Below are positions 35,045 through 43,921 of a stretch of DNA of 64,000 nt, one piece after another (the first letter of the stretch is position 1; every line of letters begins with the position of its first letter). The notes under the pieces are model-generated. The model was given only the letters and a program-made list of their open reading frames with translations, searched no databases and had not been told where the DNA came from. The stretch is taken from assembly GCF_024213555.1 (NCBI RefSeq), contig NZ_JANAVO010000006.1, forward strand, positions 62,001 to 126,000. Direction: 5' to 3'. The DNA comes from Allokutzneria sp. A3M-2-11 16 (lineage in GTDB: Bacteria > Actinomycetota > Actinomycetes > Mycobacteriales > Pseudonocardiaceae). Both the position numbers and the translations under genes were made by a program.

Positions 35045-35179
35045 GCCGCCTCGGTTCGGCCAATGGGCCGTGCCGGTGACACGCATTGTGCACGCACGAT
35101 CACGGAGCGCACCATGATCTTGCGTCGGCTTACCGACTGATAAGTAGGTGAGCCTCCCTTGGGCGGAGGGGGCACAACG

Positions 35180-35908
35180 ATGTTCTTGACAAGGTGGAGG
35201 ACCGGACGACTTCTGCTGGCGGTCATGGTGGCGACCGGGGTGCTGACGGGCGGGTCAGCCTCGGGAGCCGTTGCCGCACAACGAAATCCCGTGATCCTGG
35301 TGCACGGGTGGATGAGCAACTCGTGGTCGTTCCACGGGATGGTCGAGGTGCTGCGGGGGGCCGGGTACCCCGTCTACGCGATGGACCTGCCCGGCCAGGA
35401 CAACCTGGTCAACGCGCACGCGGTGGCGAGCCTGGTCGACGAGGTCGCCGAGCGGCACGGCAGCAAGGTGCACCTGGTGGGGCACAGCATGGGCGGGCTG
35501 TCGACCAGGCATTATCTCAAGTTCCTGGGCGGCGTCGGCCAGGTGGGCCACTATGTGTCCATGGGCTCACCCCAGTACGGCAGCAGAGAGGCCTGCCTGC
35601 TCCCGGACCTGCTCGGCGGGCAGATGTGCTTCTCCAGCCGCTTCCTGGCCGAGCTCAACACCGGGGACGACACGCCGGGGTCGGTGCGCTACACGACGAT
35701 CCGGAGCACGCTGGACGTCCCGGCCGAGGCCAACCGCCTCGACGGCGGTGCGTGCTTCCACGACATCCCCGATGTGCGGCACGCGGACGAGCCCTCGTCG
35801 CCGAAGTTCAGCGCGGCGGTCCTGATGACCATCGGTGGCATCTGCCCCGGTCGGTTCGTCGTGCTGCCACCATTGGGAGACAACGGAAACAGGAGGGGTA
35901 CACGATGA
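35180..35908 (+). CDS. Secreted lipase (alpha/beta hydrolase, LipA/EstA-like)
   Basis: The 242-residue protein has a signal peptide (FLTRWRTGRLLLAVMVATGVL...AVAA) and a small lipase core: NPVILVHGWMSNSWSF (oxyanion), VHLVGHSMGGLSTRHY (nucleophile Ser) and HYVSMGSPQYG. It resembles the minimal Bacillus LipA/EstA and cutinase-like triacylglycerol lipases, and four cysteines may form disulphides. The ATG at 35180 follows GGAGGGG. The stop overlaps the GH94-type gene start by four bases (ATGA), an odd coupling of a secreted lipase with a cytoplasmic sugar enzyme. Confidence 0.88.
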   Translation: MFLTRWRTGRLLLAVMVATGVLTGGSASGAVAAQRNPVILVHGWMSNSWSFHGMVEVLRGAGYPVYAMDLPGQDNLVNAHAVASLVDEVAERHGSKVHLVGHSMGGLSTRHYLKFLGGVGQVGHYVSMGSPQYGSREACLLPDLLGGQMCFSSRFLAELNTGDDTPGSVRYTTIRSTLDVPAEANRLDGGACFHDIPDVRHADEPSSPKFSAAVLMTIGGICPGRFVVLPPLGDNGNRRGTR

Positions 35909-38469
35909 CCGATGCCGAGCGCCACGGCGGGATCTTCGGCGACTGGACCGCGGACGAGGCGGGGCTGCCCGCGTTCGAGTACACCCTGGACCAGCGCACC
36001 GATCCCCGTGCGGAATGGGACACGCGGCTGACCGGCCCGTCCCGGCTGCACTGGCACCAGCTCGGCAACGACCGGATCGTGGCGATCTCCACGAACGAGG
36101 GCTGGACCCAGCTCTACTCCCACGAACGCGGGCCGCGCTGGATCAACAAGCACCGCGAGGGCGACGGGGCCTTCGCGGGCGGGGTGTCCTACCTGCGCGA
36201 CGACGAGACCGGCTCGGTGTGGTCGACGTTCCACGCCGACCTGCCCGAGGAAGCCGTGGTGCGCCGTGTGTTCGGTTGCGGCTACTACCGGATTGTCGTG
36301 CGGCACAACGACATCGAGCTGGACCGCATCGTGTTCGCGCCGTTCGGTGAAGGGCGGCTGCTCTGCTCCTACGTGGTCGTGCGCAACGTGGGCGAGACGA
36401 CGCGGCGGCTGCGGCACGGCGAGTACTGGGACGTGTGGCTGCACAACCTCGACCTGGCCACGATGGGGCTCAACCCGGAGAAGGCCAGGGAGAAGACGTC
36501 GGCCCAGGCCTACAACGGCTACCGGGCGAACTGGGACGACTCGATCGGTGGCCTGCTGGCGCGGCATCCCAAGGGCAAGCTGTCCCACGAAATCCCTTTC
36601 CCCGTGGGAAGAACCGCGCGCACGCAGCCCGACGTGGTCTGCGTTCCGGTCGGGACGGCCGTCGACGGCTGGACGGTCGAGCGTGCCGCGGTTTTCGGCG
36701 AAGGCGGCCGTGCGTGTCCTGACGGGCTGGTCGATCCGGCCCGTCAGGCGCACCCCGGCGGGCATCGGCAGGACGTGGCGTTCCTGCTCACCACCGACTT
36801 CGAGTTGGCGCCCGGTGCCGAGCAGGTGCTCGGATTCGGTTATGGCGCAACGCCTCCGGTGGAGACCGCCGAGGAGGTGCACCGGCTCGGCGACGATCCG
36901 GCGGCGCTGTTCGAATCGACCACGCACGCCTGGCGCAGCGTGGTGCCGAAGGTGGATTTCGGACGCGAGGGCTGGGTTTCCCGGGAGCTCGCGTGGAGCG
37001 CGTACTACCTGCGCTCCGGCGCGACCTACCACCACGGCTTCCGCGCGCACACGTTGTCCCAGGGCGGGGCTTACCAGTACCTCGGCGGCTTCAACGCCGG
37101 ACCGCGCAGCACCATGCAGAACGCGCTGTCGCAGGTGTGGCTCGCCCCGGAGATCGCCGCGGACGCGGCGCGTTTCACCATGTCGGAGACCACTCCGGAG
37201 GGCGAGATCGCCTACGCGGAGGTGGGCTCGGGGTCGTGGGAGCACATGCTGTGGTGCCCCTCCGACAACGACATGTGGCTGCTGTGGCTGATCTCCGAGT
37301 ACGTGCTGGCCACCAGGGACCGGGCGTTCCTGCGGCAGTCCGTGTCGTACTGGCCCGCGCCGTACACGCGGCCGGAACCGGTGTGGGAGCACTGCCTGCG
37401 CGCGGTCCACCACCTGCTCAACGACGTCGGGGTCGGCGAACACGGGCTGATCAAGATCAGGCTCGGCGACTGGAACGACATGGTGGTCAGCGAGTCCGGT
37501 GTGCCGATCGACCAGGTCTGGGAGGAAGGCGAGAGCACGCTCAACACCGCGATGGCCGTGCACGTGCTGCGGCGCTTCGCCGAGCTGGCCGAGTTCGCGG
37601 GGGAGCCCGCTGCGGCCGAGGACGCGCGCGCTCGCGCGGAGGGCTTCGCCGACGCGGTGCGCGCGTGCTGGCGCGGACGGCACCTCAACCGCGGCTGGAC
37701 CTCCACCGCGACCGAGGTCGGCCACAGCGACCTCTTCCTGGAACCGCAGCCGTGGGCGCTGATCACCGGCCTGCTCGACGCCGAGCAGCGGGCCACCCTG
37801 GTCGAGGAGATCGACACCAGGTGCGCGGACCCGTTGGCGGCGCGGGTGTTCGCCGACGGCGGGGAGGGGCGGACGCCCACGGTCGGCGGCGGCCAGTGGT
37901 ACGCGATCAACTCCACCCTGGCCTGGGGTCTGTCCACAGTGGACCGGGAGCGGGGCTGGCGGGAGTTCCTGTCCAACACCCTCGCCCACCACGCCGAGAC
38001 CTACCCGGAGACCTGGTTCGGCGTGTGGTCCGGCCCGGACAGCTACCTGCCGTCCAACGCCGACCGGCCGGGTGAGACCTGGTCCTCGCCGCTCGGGTTC
38101 TCGATGCAGGCGTGGCCGGTGCAGATCCTGTTCGCCCACTCCGAGCCGCTGAACGCCGCGCTGTGGCTGGCCGGGATCGAGCCGACCGCGCGGGGCCTGC
38201 GGATCGCGCCGCTGCTGCCCTTCGAGGGCTGGAGCTGGGACGGCGGCCTGCTCGCGATCTCCTACGCCGCCGACTCCGTGCGCGGCGAGCTCGGTGCGCT
38301 GGCGGCCGAGGTCGTCGAGATCGAGGTGGCGCTGCCGACCGCCCTGCGCGAGGGCTCCTTGACGGTGACCGTCAACGGTGTGAAGACGACAGCCCGCCAG
38401 TCCGGCGACACGGTCAGCTTCCGCCTCCCCGTGGGTCCCGGCCGCCGCACCCCCTTCGAGATCAGCTAG
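35905..38469 (+). CDS. GH94/GH36-type glycoside phosphorylase or hydrolase
   Basis: The 854-residue protein has an N-terminal beta-sandwich of the GT36/GH94 type (to about 300; GDRIV-like substrate loops and DVWLHNLDLATMGLNP). The helical (alpha/alpha)6 barrel contains WLLWLISEYV and GLIKIRLGDWNDMV, where the Asp of GDWND aligns with the catalytic acid of cellobiose and chitobiose phosphorylases. It has no signal peptide, so it is cytoplasmic, fitting phosphorolysis of an imported disaccharide. Substrate (beta-glucosyl or GlcNAc-linked) is not predictable from sequence alone. It starts at the ATG at 35905 with AGGAGGGG upstream. Confidence 0.85.
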   Translation: MTDAERHGGIFGDWTADEAGLPAFEYTLDQRTDPRAEWDTRLTGPSRLHWHQLGNDRIVAISTNEGWTQLYSHERGPRWINKHREGDGAFAGGVSYLRDDETGSVWSTFHADLPEEAVVRRVFGCGYYRIVVRHNDIELDRIVFAPFGEGRLLCSYVVVRNVGETTRRLRHGEYWDVWLHNLDLATMGLNPEKAREKTSAQAYNGYRANWDDSIGGLLARHPKGKLSHEIPFPVGRTARTQPDVVCVPVGTAVDGWTVERAAVFGEGGRACPDGLVDPARQAHPGGHRQDVAFLLTTDFELAPGAEQVLGFGYGATPPVETAEEVHRLGDDPAALFESTTHAWRSVVPKVDFGREGWVSRELAWSAYYLRSGATYHHGFRAHTLSQGGAYQYLGGFNAGPRSTMQNALSQVWLAPEIAADAARFTMSETTPEGEIAYAEVGSGSWEHMLWCPSDNDMWLLWLISEYVLATRDRAFLRQSVSYWPAPYTRPEPVWEHCLRAVHHLLNDVGVGEHGLIKIRLGDWNDMVVSESGVPIDQVWEEGESTLNTAMAVHVLRRFAELAEFAGEPAAAEDARARAEGFADAVRACWRGRHLNRGWTSTATEVGHSDLFLEPQPWALITGLLDAEQRATLVEEIDTRCADPLAARVFADGGEGRTPTVGGGQWYAINSTLAWGLSTVDRERGWREFLSNTLAHHAETYPETWFGVWSGPDSYLPSNADRPGETWSSPLGFSMQAWPVQILFAHSEPLNAALWLAGIEPTARGLRIAPLLPFEGWSWDGGLLAISYAADSVRGELGALAAEVVEIEVALPTALREGSLTVTVNGVKTTARQSGDTVSFRLPVGPGRRTPFEIS

Positions 38470-38480
38470 CCGCGCCCCGC

Positions 38481-38648
38481 CACCCTCATCCCGCGCTGAG
38501 GCCGCCAAAGAGCCCGTTTCGTACTCTTGCCGGGATTTGGGAGCGCTCTTTTTCCCGTTAAGAGTACGAAACGGGAGATCTCTAGGTTGAGGCCGCCTCG
38601 CGTTGGGTGTGGGGGCGGTTGGGGCGCATGGGGTCAGTTTACGTGGTG
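38481..38648 (-). repeat. GTTTCGTACTC hairpin repeat, copy E with conserved flanks (inverted)
   Basis: The core hairpin is 38513-38575. In reverse orientation the flanks match copy D: 38481-38512 equals D's right module and 38576-38648 equals D's left module (ctcgcgttgggtg, ggcggttggggcgcat, cagtttacgtggtg). It lies between the convergent GH94-type and terpene-synthase-like genes and nearly fills the 191-bp gap. Confidence 0.9.
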
Positions 38649-38660
38649 CGCGGGGCGCGG

Positions 38661-39521
38661 CTAATCGGTGCAGGGACAGGCGCAGCCCGGCGTGACGAGG
38701 TTGGCGGCCTCGGGGAGCGCGGGGTCGGGGTGCGCCTGCTGCCAGTCGTGGTGGCCGCGCATCCAGGAGCCGAGGCCGGTCACGTAGCGCTCCACCGCGT
38801 CGATCTCCGACTTGTCCAGCTCCAGGCCCGCCATCATCTCCGGCAGGTCCTCGCGGACGTGCTCGAAGGCCCGGATGTCCTCGCGGACCCGTTCGACGGT
38901 CTCCCGGTCATCGGCGCCGGAGGCCGACCACGCGGTCACCCGGCTGGTGATCCACCGCAGGCTGCGCAGCTGCGGGCTGTCGTGCGCGGTGAGCGGGAGT
39001 TCGCAGTCCAGCAACGACTCCAGCAGCACGGGCACCAGCTCGAAGTCGAGCCGCCCGCCGTGCAGGTGCGACACGGCGGAGGCGGTGAACGAGCGCGTGG
39101 CGCGAACGTCCCAGTCCCTCGTCATGCCCTCGCGCAGCTCCGACCAGAGCCCCGCCCACACGCACACGCCGTGGCTCGTGCCGCGCACGGCCCCCGCGGT
39201 GTGGCACGCCTCGACCAGGTCCTTGACGTGGTCGGCGGCCAGGCGCGGCTCGGTGGCGGCCAGGCGCGGCAGCTGGTCGCGCCAGACGAAGGCCCAGCCG
39301 AAGACGCGCATGGCCAGGTCGAGCCGGTCCGGCGCGGCGGCGGGCACGGCGCGCGCGGCCAGGGCCGGGATGTCGGCGTCGTCGTAGTCCCGGTACCAGG
39401 ACTCGGCAGGGGGGAGCAGGCCGATCGACCTCGCCCACCCCGGGTGGTCCTCCGAGACGGTGCTGCTGTGCGGGTTGACGGTCAGGTCGAAGGGGAGGGG
39501 GAAGTCAAGGGAAGTGAGCAT
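38661..39521 (-). CDS. Terpene-synthase-like protein with degenerate metal-binding motifs
   Basis: The 286-residue protein follows the bacterial class I terpene cyclase plan: LDFPLPFDLTVNPH and GWARSIGLL near the start, then FGWAFVWRDQLPR where family members have W(F/V)WDDxxD. CELP leads into helix H, and YVTGLGSWMRGHHDWQ is the usual C-terminal W-R-G-x-W block. The first Asp motif is WRDQLP (one Asp left). The NSE motif is replaced by AWSASGADDRET, and about 20 residues after it are missing. It ends TPGCACPCTD. I start at the ATG at 39521; a TTG at 39602 is in frame. It may be a non-ionising cyclase, a prenyl-binding protein or a pseudoenzyme. Confidence 0.75.
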   Translation of the reverse strand: MLTSLDFPLPFDLTVNPHSSTVSEDHPGWARSIGLLPPAESWYRDYDDADIPALAARAVPAAAPDRLDLAMRVFGWAFVWRDQLPRLAATEPRLAADHVKDLVEACHTAGAVRGTSHGVCVWAGLWSELREGMTRDWDVRATRSFTASAVSHLHGGRLDFELVPVLLESLLDCELPLTAHDSPQLRSLRWITSRVTAWSASGADDRETVERVREDIRAFEHVREDLPEMMAGLELDKSEIDAVERYVTGLGSWMRGHHDWQQAHPDPALPEAANLVTPGCACPCTD

Positions 39522-39612
39522 GGCGCTGCCGTTCTCGTGGTGAGCCGGGCGGAGTCCGCCGACCACCATCCCGCGTTCGCCACGCACCGCGAAAGCGGCC
39601 AATGAGGGGGTC

Positions 39613-40452
39613 TCAGCGCTGGTGGCGGCTGATGTTGCGCTCCAGCAGGGCGAAGGAGTCGGCGACCGTGATCGACTCCTCGGGCAGCCTGCCGTCGGAG
39701 TCGCGCAGGCGCGCCAGCTCGGCGTCGATCGCGCTGTGCGCCGCGAACAGGCACGGAGTGCTGTAGATCGCCACGTCCACGCCGACCTCGGCGAGTTCGG
39801 TCAGCGACAGCGCGGGCGAGCGACCACCGGCGATCTGGTTGAACAGCAACGGTTTCCCGCCGAGCACGGACTTGATCTCGCGCATCAGCCGCACGCTGGT
39901 CACGCCGTCCACCAGCACCACGTCGGCGTCGGTGGCGGCGAAGGCGGCCGCGCGGCGCAGGATCTCGTCCTCCTCCGTGGCGTCGGTGCGGGCGACCACC
40001 ACCAGGTCGGTCCGCGTGCGCAGCACCAGCTCCAGCTTCTCCAGGTACTGCTCCAGCGGGAGGATCTGCTTGTCCGCGGCCTGCCCGCACCGGCGCGGCC
40101 GCCGCTGGTCCTCCAGGATCACCCCGGAGGCGCCGAGCAGTTCGAGGTTGCCGATCACGTGGCAGGCGACCTCCGGGTCCACGTACCCGTCGTCGATGTC
40201 GACGAGCAGGTGCTTGTCCGGGAAGGCCAGCCGTAACCGCTGGACGAAGGCCACCATGTCCGGCCAGGCGATGTAGCCGATGTCCGGCAGCCCGTAGTAC
40301 GACGCGGCGAACCCGAAACCGGAGACGAAGAACCCGTCGTAGTGCCGCGCGGCGATGGAGGCGGAGAGCATGTCGAAGACGCCGATCAGCGGGGTGACCC
40401 CGGCCGAACGCACCTCGTCGCGCAGCGCGGACCCGTAGCGAGGAGAAGGCAT
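39613..40452 (-). CDS. Isocitrate lyase/PEP mutase-superfamily protein
   Basis: The 279-residue protein has the superfamily blocks GVFDMLSASIAARHYDGFFVSGFG, LLVDIDDGYVDPE (Mg-binding acids), SGVILEDQRRPRRCGQAADKQI, and VVVARTDATEEDEILRRAA. The RRCGQ loop has the Cys of the KRCGH-type lyases (isocitrate and methylisocitrate lyase) rather than the PEP-mutase EDKxxPK form. A C-C bond lyase, or phosphonopyruvate or oxaloacetate hydrolase, is therefore more likely than a mutase. It is upstream of the terpene-synthase-like gene on the same strand. Confidence 0.82.
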   Translation of the reverse strand: MPSPRYGSALRDEVRSAGVTPLIGVFDMLSASIAARHYDGFFVSGFGFAASYYGLPDIGYIAWPDMVAFVQRLRLAFPDKHLLVDIDDGYVDPEVACHVIGNLELLGASGVILEDQRRPRRCGQAADKQILPLEQYLEKLELVLRTRTDLVVVARTDATEEDEILRRAAAFAATDADVVLVDGVTSVRLMREIKSVLGGKPLLFNQIAGGRSPALSLTELAEVGVDVAIYSTPCLFAAHSAIDAELARLRDSDGRLPEESITVADSFALLERNISRHQR

Positions 40453-40522
40453 CTCCCGAACCTACGAACGCCCGCCGGGCGGCGTCGAGATGTCGAAGGT
40501 ATGGATCAAGATCACCAAATGG

Positions 40523-40915
40523 CTACTTGCGCTCCTCCAGGAACCGCTCGGCCAGCCGCTTCGGCGCGCGGTCCAGCCACGCCTCGGTCAGCAGTTCCTC
40601 CAGCGCGGCGGCGTCCACCCGGTCCAGCCGCACGAGCACCGAGGGGTAGCCGTCGAAGTGCGGCGTGGTGAAGCACGGACCGCCGGTCTCGGCGAGCAGG
40701 GCCTCCTTGGCACCGAGGTCCGGCACCCGCACCCCGAGGACCGGCCCGGTCGGCGCGGAGTCCCCGAGCGCCTCCAGGTCGGCCCGGCGCAGCGGCCGTT
40801 CCCAGGCGAACGCCTTGTCCTTCACCCGCCACGCGGGCGCGCTGTCGTAGGTGGGGCGCTCGGTCGTCTCCGGGAGCGCGAGTGCGATGCGGCGGACGTC
40901 GTCCCAGGTGGCCAT
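40523..40915 (-). CDS. MmcQ/YjbR-family protein
   Basis: The 130-residue protein starts MATWDDVRRIALALPETTERPTYDSAPAWRV and has the YjbR/MmcQ pattern, with CFTTPHFDGYPSVLVRL in the middle and a C-terminal helix ending LAERFLEERK. Members have a double-winged fold resembling DNA-binding proteins and are of unknown function. The ATG at 40915 is chosen over a TTG six bases upstream. It stands alone, 71 bp upstream of the lyase-like gene on the same strand. Confidence 0.88.
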   Translation of the reverse strand: MATWDDVRRIALALPETTERPTYDSAPAWRVKDKAFAWERPLRRADLEALGDSAPTGPVLGVRVPDLGAKEALLAETGGPCFTTPHFDGYPSVLVRLDRVDAAALEELLTEAWLDRAPKRLAERFLEERK

Positions 40916-41116
40916 GGCCAAGCGTAACGCGGACGCGGCTCCTGGCGCGGCAGCGCGAAGTGCTCGGCGATGGTCCTGGCGGCGGGCTCGGGCGCGACGG
41001 TGGCAGCACCGCGCCCCGTAGTCGATCCGGTTTCCGCGGGTTGACTAGGATCGGAGTTCTTGCCAGGTGTCGAGTGACACACAACGAAACACGACAAGCG
41101 ATCGGTATTACCGAGT

Positions 41117-42811
41117 GTGAGCCGCTTCAACCGCTTTCTGCCCGCCCTGGTCTACCTGCCGCTCGCCGTGTTCGTCTACCTCCACCTGTGGCGCAGCCCG
41201 GCGAACAACTACCTGACCTACAGCGGCCAGGACCAGAACATGTTCGAGTGGTTCTTCGCCTCGGCGGCGAAGGCGGTGACCGACTTCGGCAACCCGCTGC
41301 ACTCGGAGCTGCAGAACTACCCGCTCGGCGTGAACATGATGGCGAACACCGCCGTGCTCGGCATCGGTATCCCGCTCGCCCCGATCACGTTGCTGTTCGG
41401 CCCGACCGTCACCTGGACGGTGGTGCTCACCGGCGGGCTCGCGGGCACGGCCTGGGCCTGGTGCCACGTGATGACGAAGGAGTTCGGGTACTCGCGGGCG
41501 GGGGCGCTGATCGGCGGCGGGTTCTGCGGCTTCGCGCCCTCGGTGATCTCGCACGGCAACGGGCACCCGAACTTCGTCGCACTGTTCGTGCTGCCGTTCA
41601 TCGTCGCCCGCGCGCTGCGCATCGCCAGCGGAACGCGGCCGGTGCGCGACGGGGTGATCCTCGGGCTGCTGGTGACCTACCAGATCTTCATCGGCGAGGA
41701 ACCGTTGCTGCTGTGCATGGTCACGCTCGGCATCGCCCTGCTGGTGCACGCCGCGGTCCGGCCCGCCGAGGTCCGCCCGATGCTCGTGCCGCTGGCGAAG
41801 GGCTTCGGCGTCGCGGCCGGACTGTCCATTGTGGTCTGCGCGGTCCCGTTGTGGTGGCAGTTCTTCGGGCCGCAGAGCTACGCCTCACTGCGGCACGGCG
41901 GAGGCAACGACGTCGCCGCGCTCACCGCGTTCGCGACGCAGACCTTCGCGGGCAACAAGGTGGACGCGGCCGCGCTGTCGATGAACCGCACGGAGGAGAA
42001 CGCGTTCTTCGGCTGGCCGCTCGTCGTCTTCGTCGTCGTGCTGGCGATCGTCCTGTGGCGGGTGACGACGGCTCGGACGCTCGCGATCACCACGGCCGTG
42101 ATGGCCCTGCTGTCCTTCGGCGCCGTCGTGGTCGTCCACGGCACGGAGACGGTGCCGGGACCGTGGGCGCTGCTCGGCGGGCTGCCGCTGTTCGAGTCCG
42201 TGCTCCCGTCGCGGTTCGCGATGGCCTGCGTGCCGCTGATCGGGCTCCTGCTCGCGCTCGGCACGGACCTGCTGGCCGGAGCGGGCAGGCACCGCGTCCT
42301 GTGGTTCGGCACGATCGCCGCGGTGCTGCTGCCCCTGGCACCGACCCCGCTGCACACGATGGGCCGCCCCAACCCGCCGCAGTTCTTCGCCCAGGGGACC
42401 TGGCGGGACTACGTCGACGACGGCACGGTCGTCGTGGTCCCGCTGCCCGATCCGGGAGACGCCCGCGCGTTGTCGTGGCAGGCGAAGACCGGCATGGATT
42501 TCCGGCTCGCGGAAGGGTATTTCGTCGGGCCCATCGGACCGGAGCGCTTCGGTACCTACGGCGCGGTGCGCAGGCCGACGTCGGAGTTGCTGGCCAAGGT
42601 GCGCGACAGCGACGAACAGGTGGCGATCACCGAGGCTGATCGGCAGAACATGGTGCGGGACCTGCGGTACTGGGCGGCCGACGTGGTGGTGCTGGCTCCG
42701 GAGGAGCGGAGCGGGCGCGTGGGCAACGTCGTCGCCGAGTTGCTGGGGCGGAACTCGGTGTACGTGGGCGGCGTGTGGATCTGGGACGTGCGGACGCTCG
42801 TCCCGGCGTGA
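41117..42811 (+). CDS. Multi-pass membrane protein, GT-C-like
   Basis: The 564-residue protein has about ten to eleven hydrophobic helices. A large first loop contains TYSGQDQNMFEWFFASAAKA, an acidic motif position (QDQ) like the loop 1 of GT-C glycosyltransferases. A soluble C-terminal third (about 430-564; DDGTVVVVPLPDP) follows. It is probably a membrane transferase or a related DUF2029-like protein using a lipid-linked sugar, but the donor-binding Asp pair is not certain. The start is GTG, with the palindrome TCGGTATTACCGA 2 bp upstream. Confidence 0.75.
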   Translation: MSRFNRFLPALVYLPLAVFVYLHLWRSPANNYLTYSGQDQNMFEWFFASAAKAVTDFGNPLHSELQNYPLGVNMMANTAVLGIGIPLAPITLLFGPTVTWTVVLTGGLAGTAWAWCHVMTKEFGYSRAGALIGGGFCGFAPSVISHGNGHPNFVALFVLPFIVARALRIASGTRPVRDGVILGLLVTYQIFIGEEPLLLCMVTLGIALLVHAAVRPAEVRPMLVPLAKGFGVAAGLSIVVCAVPLWWQFFGPQSYASLRHGGGNDVAALTAFATQTFAGNKVDAAALSMNRTEENAFFGWPLVVFVVVLAIVLWRVTTARTLAITTAVMALLSFGAVVVVHGTETVPGPWALLGGLPLFESVLPSRFAMACVPLIGLLLALGTDLLAGAGRHRVLWFGTIAAVLLPLAPTPLHTMGRPNPPQFFAQGTWRDYVDDGTVVVVPLPDPGDARALSWQAKTGMDFRLAEGYFVGPIGPERFGTYGAVRRPTSELLAKVRDSDEQVAITEADRQNMVRDLRYWAADVVVLAPEERSGRVGNVVAELLGRNSVYVGGVWIWDVRTLVPA

Positions 42812-42902
42812 CGCAGATCTCTTCCCGCGCTGAATCCTTCGACGCGCTCGCCGCCTCTTGTAGGGGCCGGGACACGCCCGGCGCAGGAGGAGGTCGCGGG
42901 AC

Positions 42903-43451
42903 GTGGCGGAAGCCGGTTGGCCCCGGGAGCCGTTGATCGCCGCCGCCCAGGGCGGGGACCCGGTCGCGATCGCGGCCCTCGTGTCGGGTTCGCACCCGCA
43001 CGTGCGGCGCTTCGCGCGTTCGCTGTGCGCCTCGCCGGAGGACGCGGAGGACTCCGCGCAGGAAGCGCTGATCATCCTGTACCGCAACATCGGGACGCTG
43101 CGGGCTTCCGGTGCCCTCGCGTCCTGGATGTTCCGGATCGTGCGCAACCTGTGCCTGCGCCAGGCCGCCCGTGCGTGGCGCGGCGACGACCTGGCCCGTC
43201 CGGGTTCCGTCGTCTCGGCCGAGGATGACGTGATGCAGCGGCTGGAGGCCCGACGGGTCGCCGCGGCGATCGCCGAGCTCCCCGCCGACCAGCGCCGCGT
43301 CCTGATCATGCGGGACATCCAGGGCTATCCGGGCCGGGTGGTCGCCGATGAGCTCGGCCTGAGCGTGCCCGCGATGAAGTCCCGGCTGCACCGGGCCCGC
43401 GCGACGGTCCGCCTCCTGCTCGACACCTCGCAAGGAGAACCTGATGCTTGA
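42903..43451 (+). CDS. ECF-type RNA polymerase sigma factor
   Basis: The 182-residue protein has sigma region 2 (VRRFARSLCASPEDAEDSAQEALIILYRNI, then ALASWMFRIVRNLCLR) and region 4 (ELPADQRRVLIMRDIQGYPGRVVADELGLSVPAMKSRLHRARATVR). The GTG start has a strong AGGAGGAGG site. The gene overlaps the peroxiredoxin start by 8 bp, so the two are coupled. No anti-sigma gene is adjacent, so control may be through the redox-active partner or at expression level. Confidence 0.92.
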   Translation: MAEAGWPREPLIAAAQGGDPVAIAALVSGSHPHVRRFARSLCASPEDAEDSAQEALIILYRNIGTLRASGALASWMFRIVRNLCLRQAARAWRGDDLARPGSVVSAEDDVMQRLEARRVAAAIAELPADQRRVLIMRDIQGYPGRVVADELGLSVPAMKSRLHRARATVRLLLDTSQGEPDA

Positions 43452-43911
43452 GATCGGCTCCACCGCTCCCGACATCGAGCTGGAGGACACCGCCGGGCGC
43501 GCCGTCCGCCTCGCCGACTACCGGGGCAGCGACAACGTGCTGCTCTACTTCATGCGCTCGACCAGCTGCGCCATCTGCGGCAGCCACGTCAAGGACCTCG
43601 CCCGGCACGCCGCGGAGCTGACCGCCGCCGGGGTGCGCGTCCTGATCGCCGTCCCCGAGGGACGATCCGAGGCCGCGGCCTGGAAGGCCAAGCGCGGCCT
43701 GCCGTTCCAGGTGGTCACCGGCCAGAGCGGCACCCCGCACGAGGCCGTCGGGCTGATGAGGAAGGTCTTCGGCTCGATGCAGCAGTCCGGCAGCCTGCTG
43801 ATCGACCGGGACGGCGTCGTCCGCCACGCCCACGGGGCGACCGTGCCCGTCAACAGCTACGACAAGAAGGGGATCACCAAAGCCGTCACGGAGCTGCCCG
43901 CCGGGGCCTGA
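43444..43911 (+). CDS. AhpC/TSA-type peroxiredoxin
   Basis: The 155-residue thioredoxin-fold protein has the redox block MRSTSCAICGSHVKDLA with C42 and C45 (CxxC rather than the single peroxidatic Cys of PxxxTxxC enzymes) and the conserved LLIDRDGVVRHAH. It may reduce hydroperoxides or act as a thiol oxidoreductase. It is translationally coupled to the ECF sigma gene, suggesting that the sigma factor reports thiol state or that the peroxiredoxin is its target. Confidence 0.88.
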   Translation: MLEIGSTAPDIELEDTAGRAVRLADYRGSDNVLLYFMRSTSCAICGSHVKDLARHAAELTAAGVRVLIAVPEGRSEAAAWKAKRGLPFQVVTGQSGTPHEAVGLMRKVFGSMQQSGSLLIDRDGVVRHAHGATVPVNSYDKKGITKAVTELPAGA

Positions 43912-43921
43912 TACTGGGCTG

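Noticed and set aside
35689-38508. 939-residue minus-strand frame opposite the GH94-type gene
   Set aside because: It is an antisense GC-shadow; only the plus frame has GDWND and the other family blocks.
40916-41116. Protein-like string ARTIAEHFALPRQEPRPRYA on the minus strand upstream of the MmcQ-like gene
   Set aside because: It is too short and lacks a start, stop or family match; treated as non-coding.
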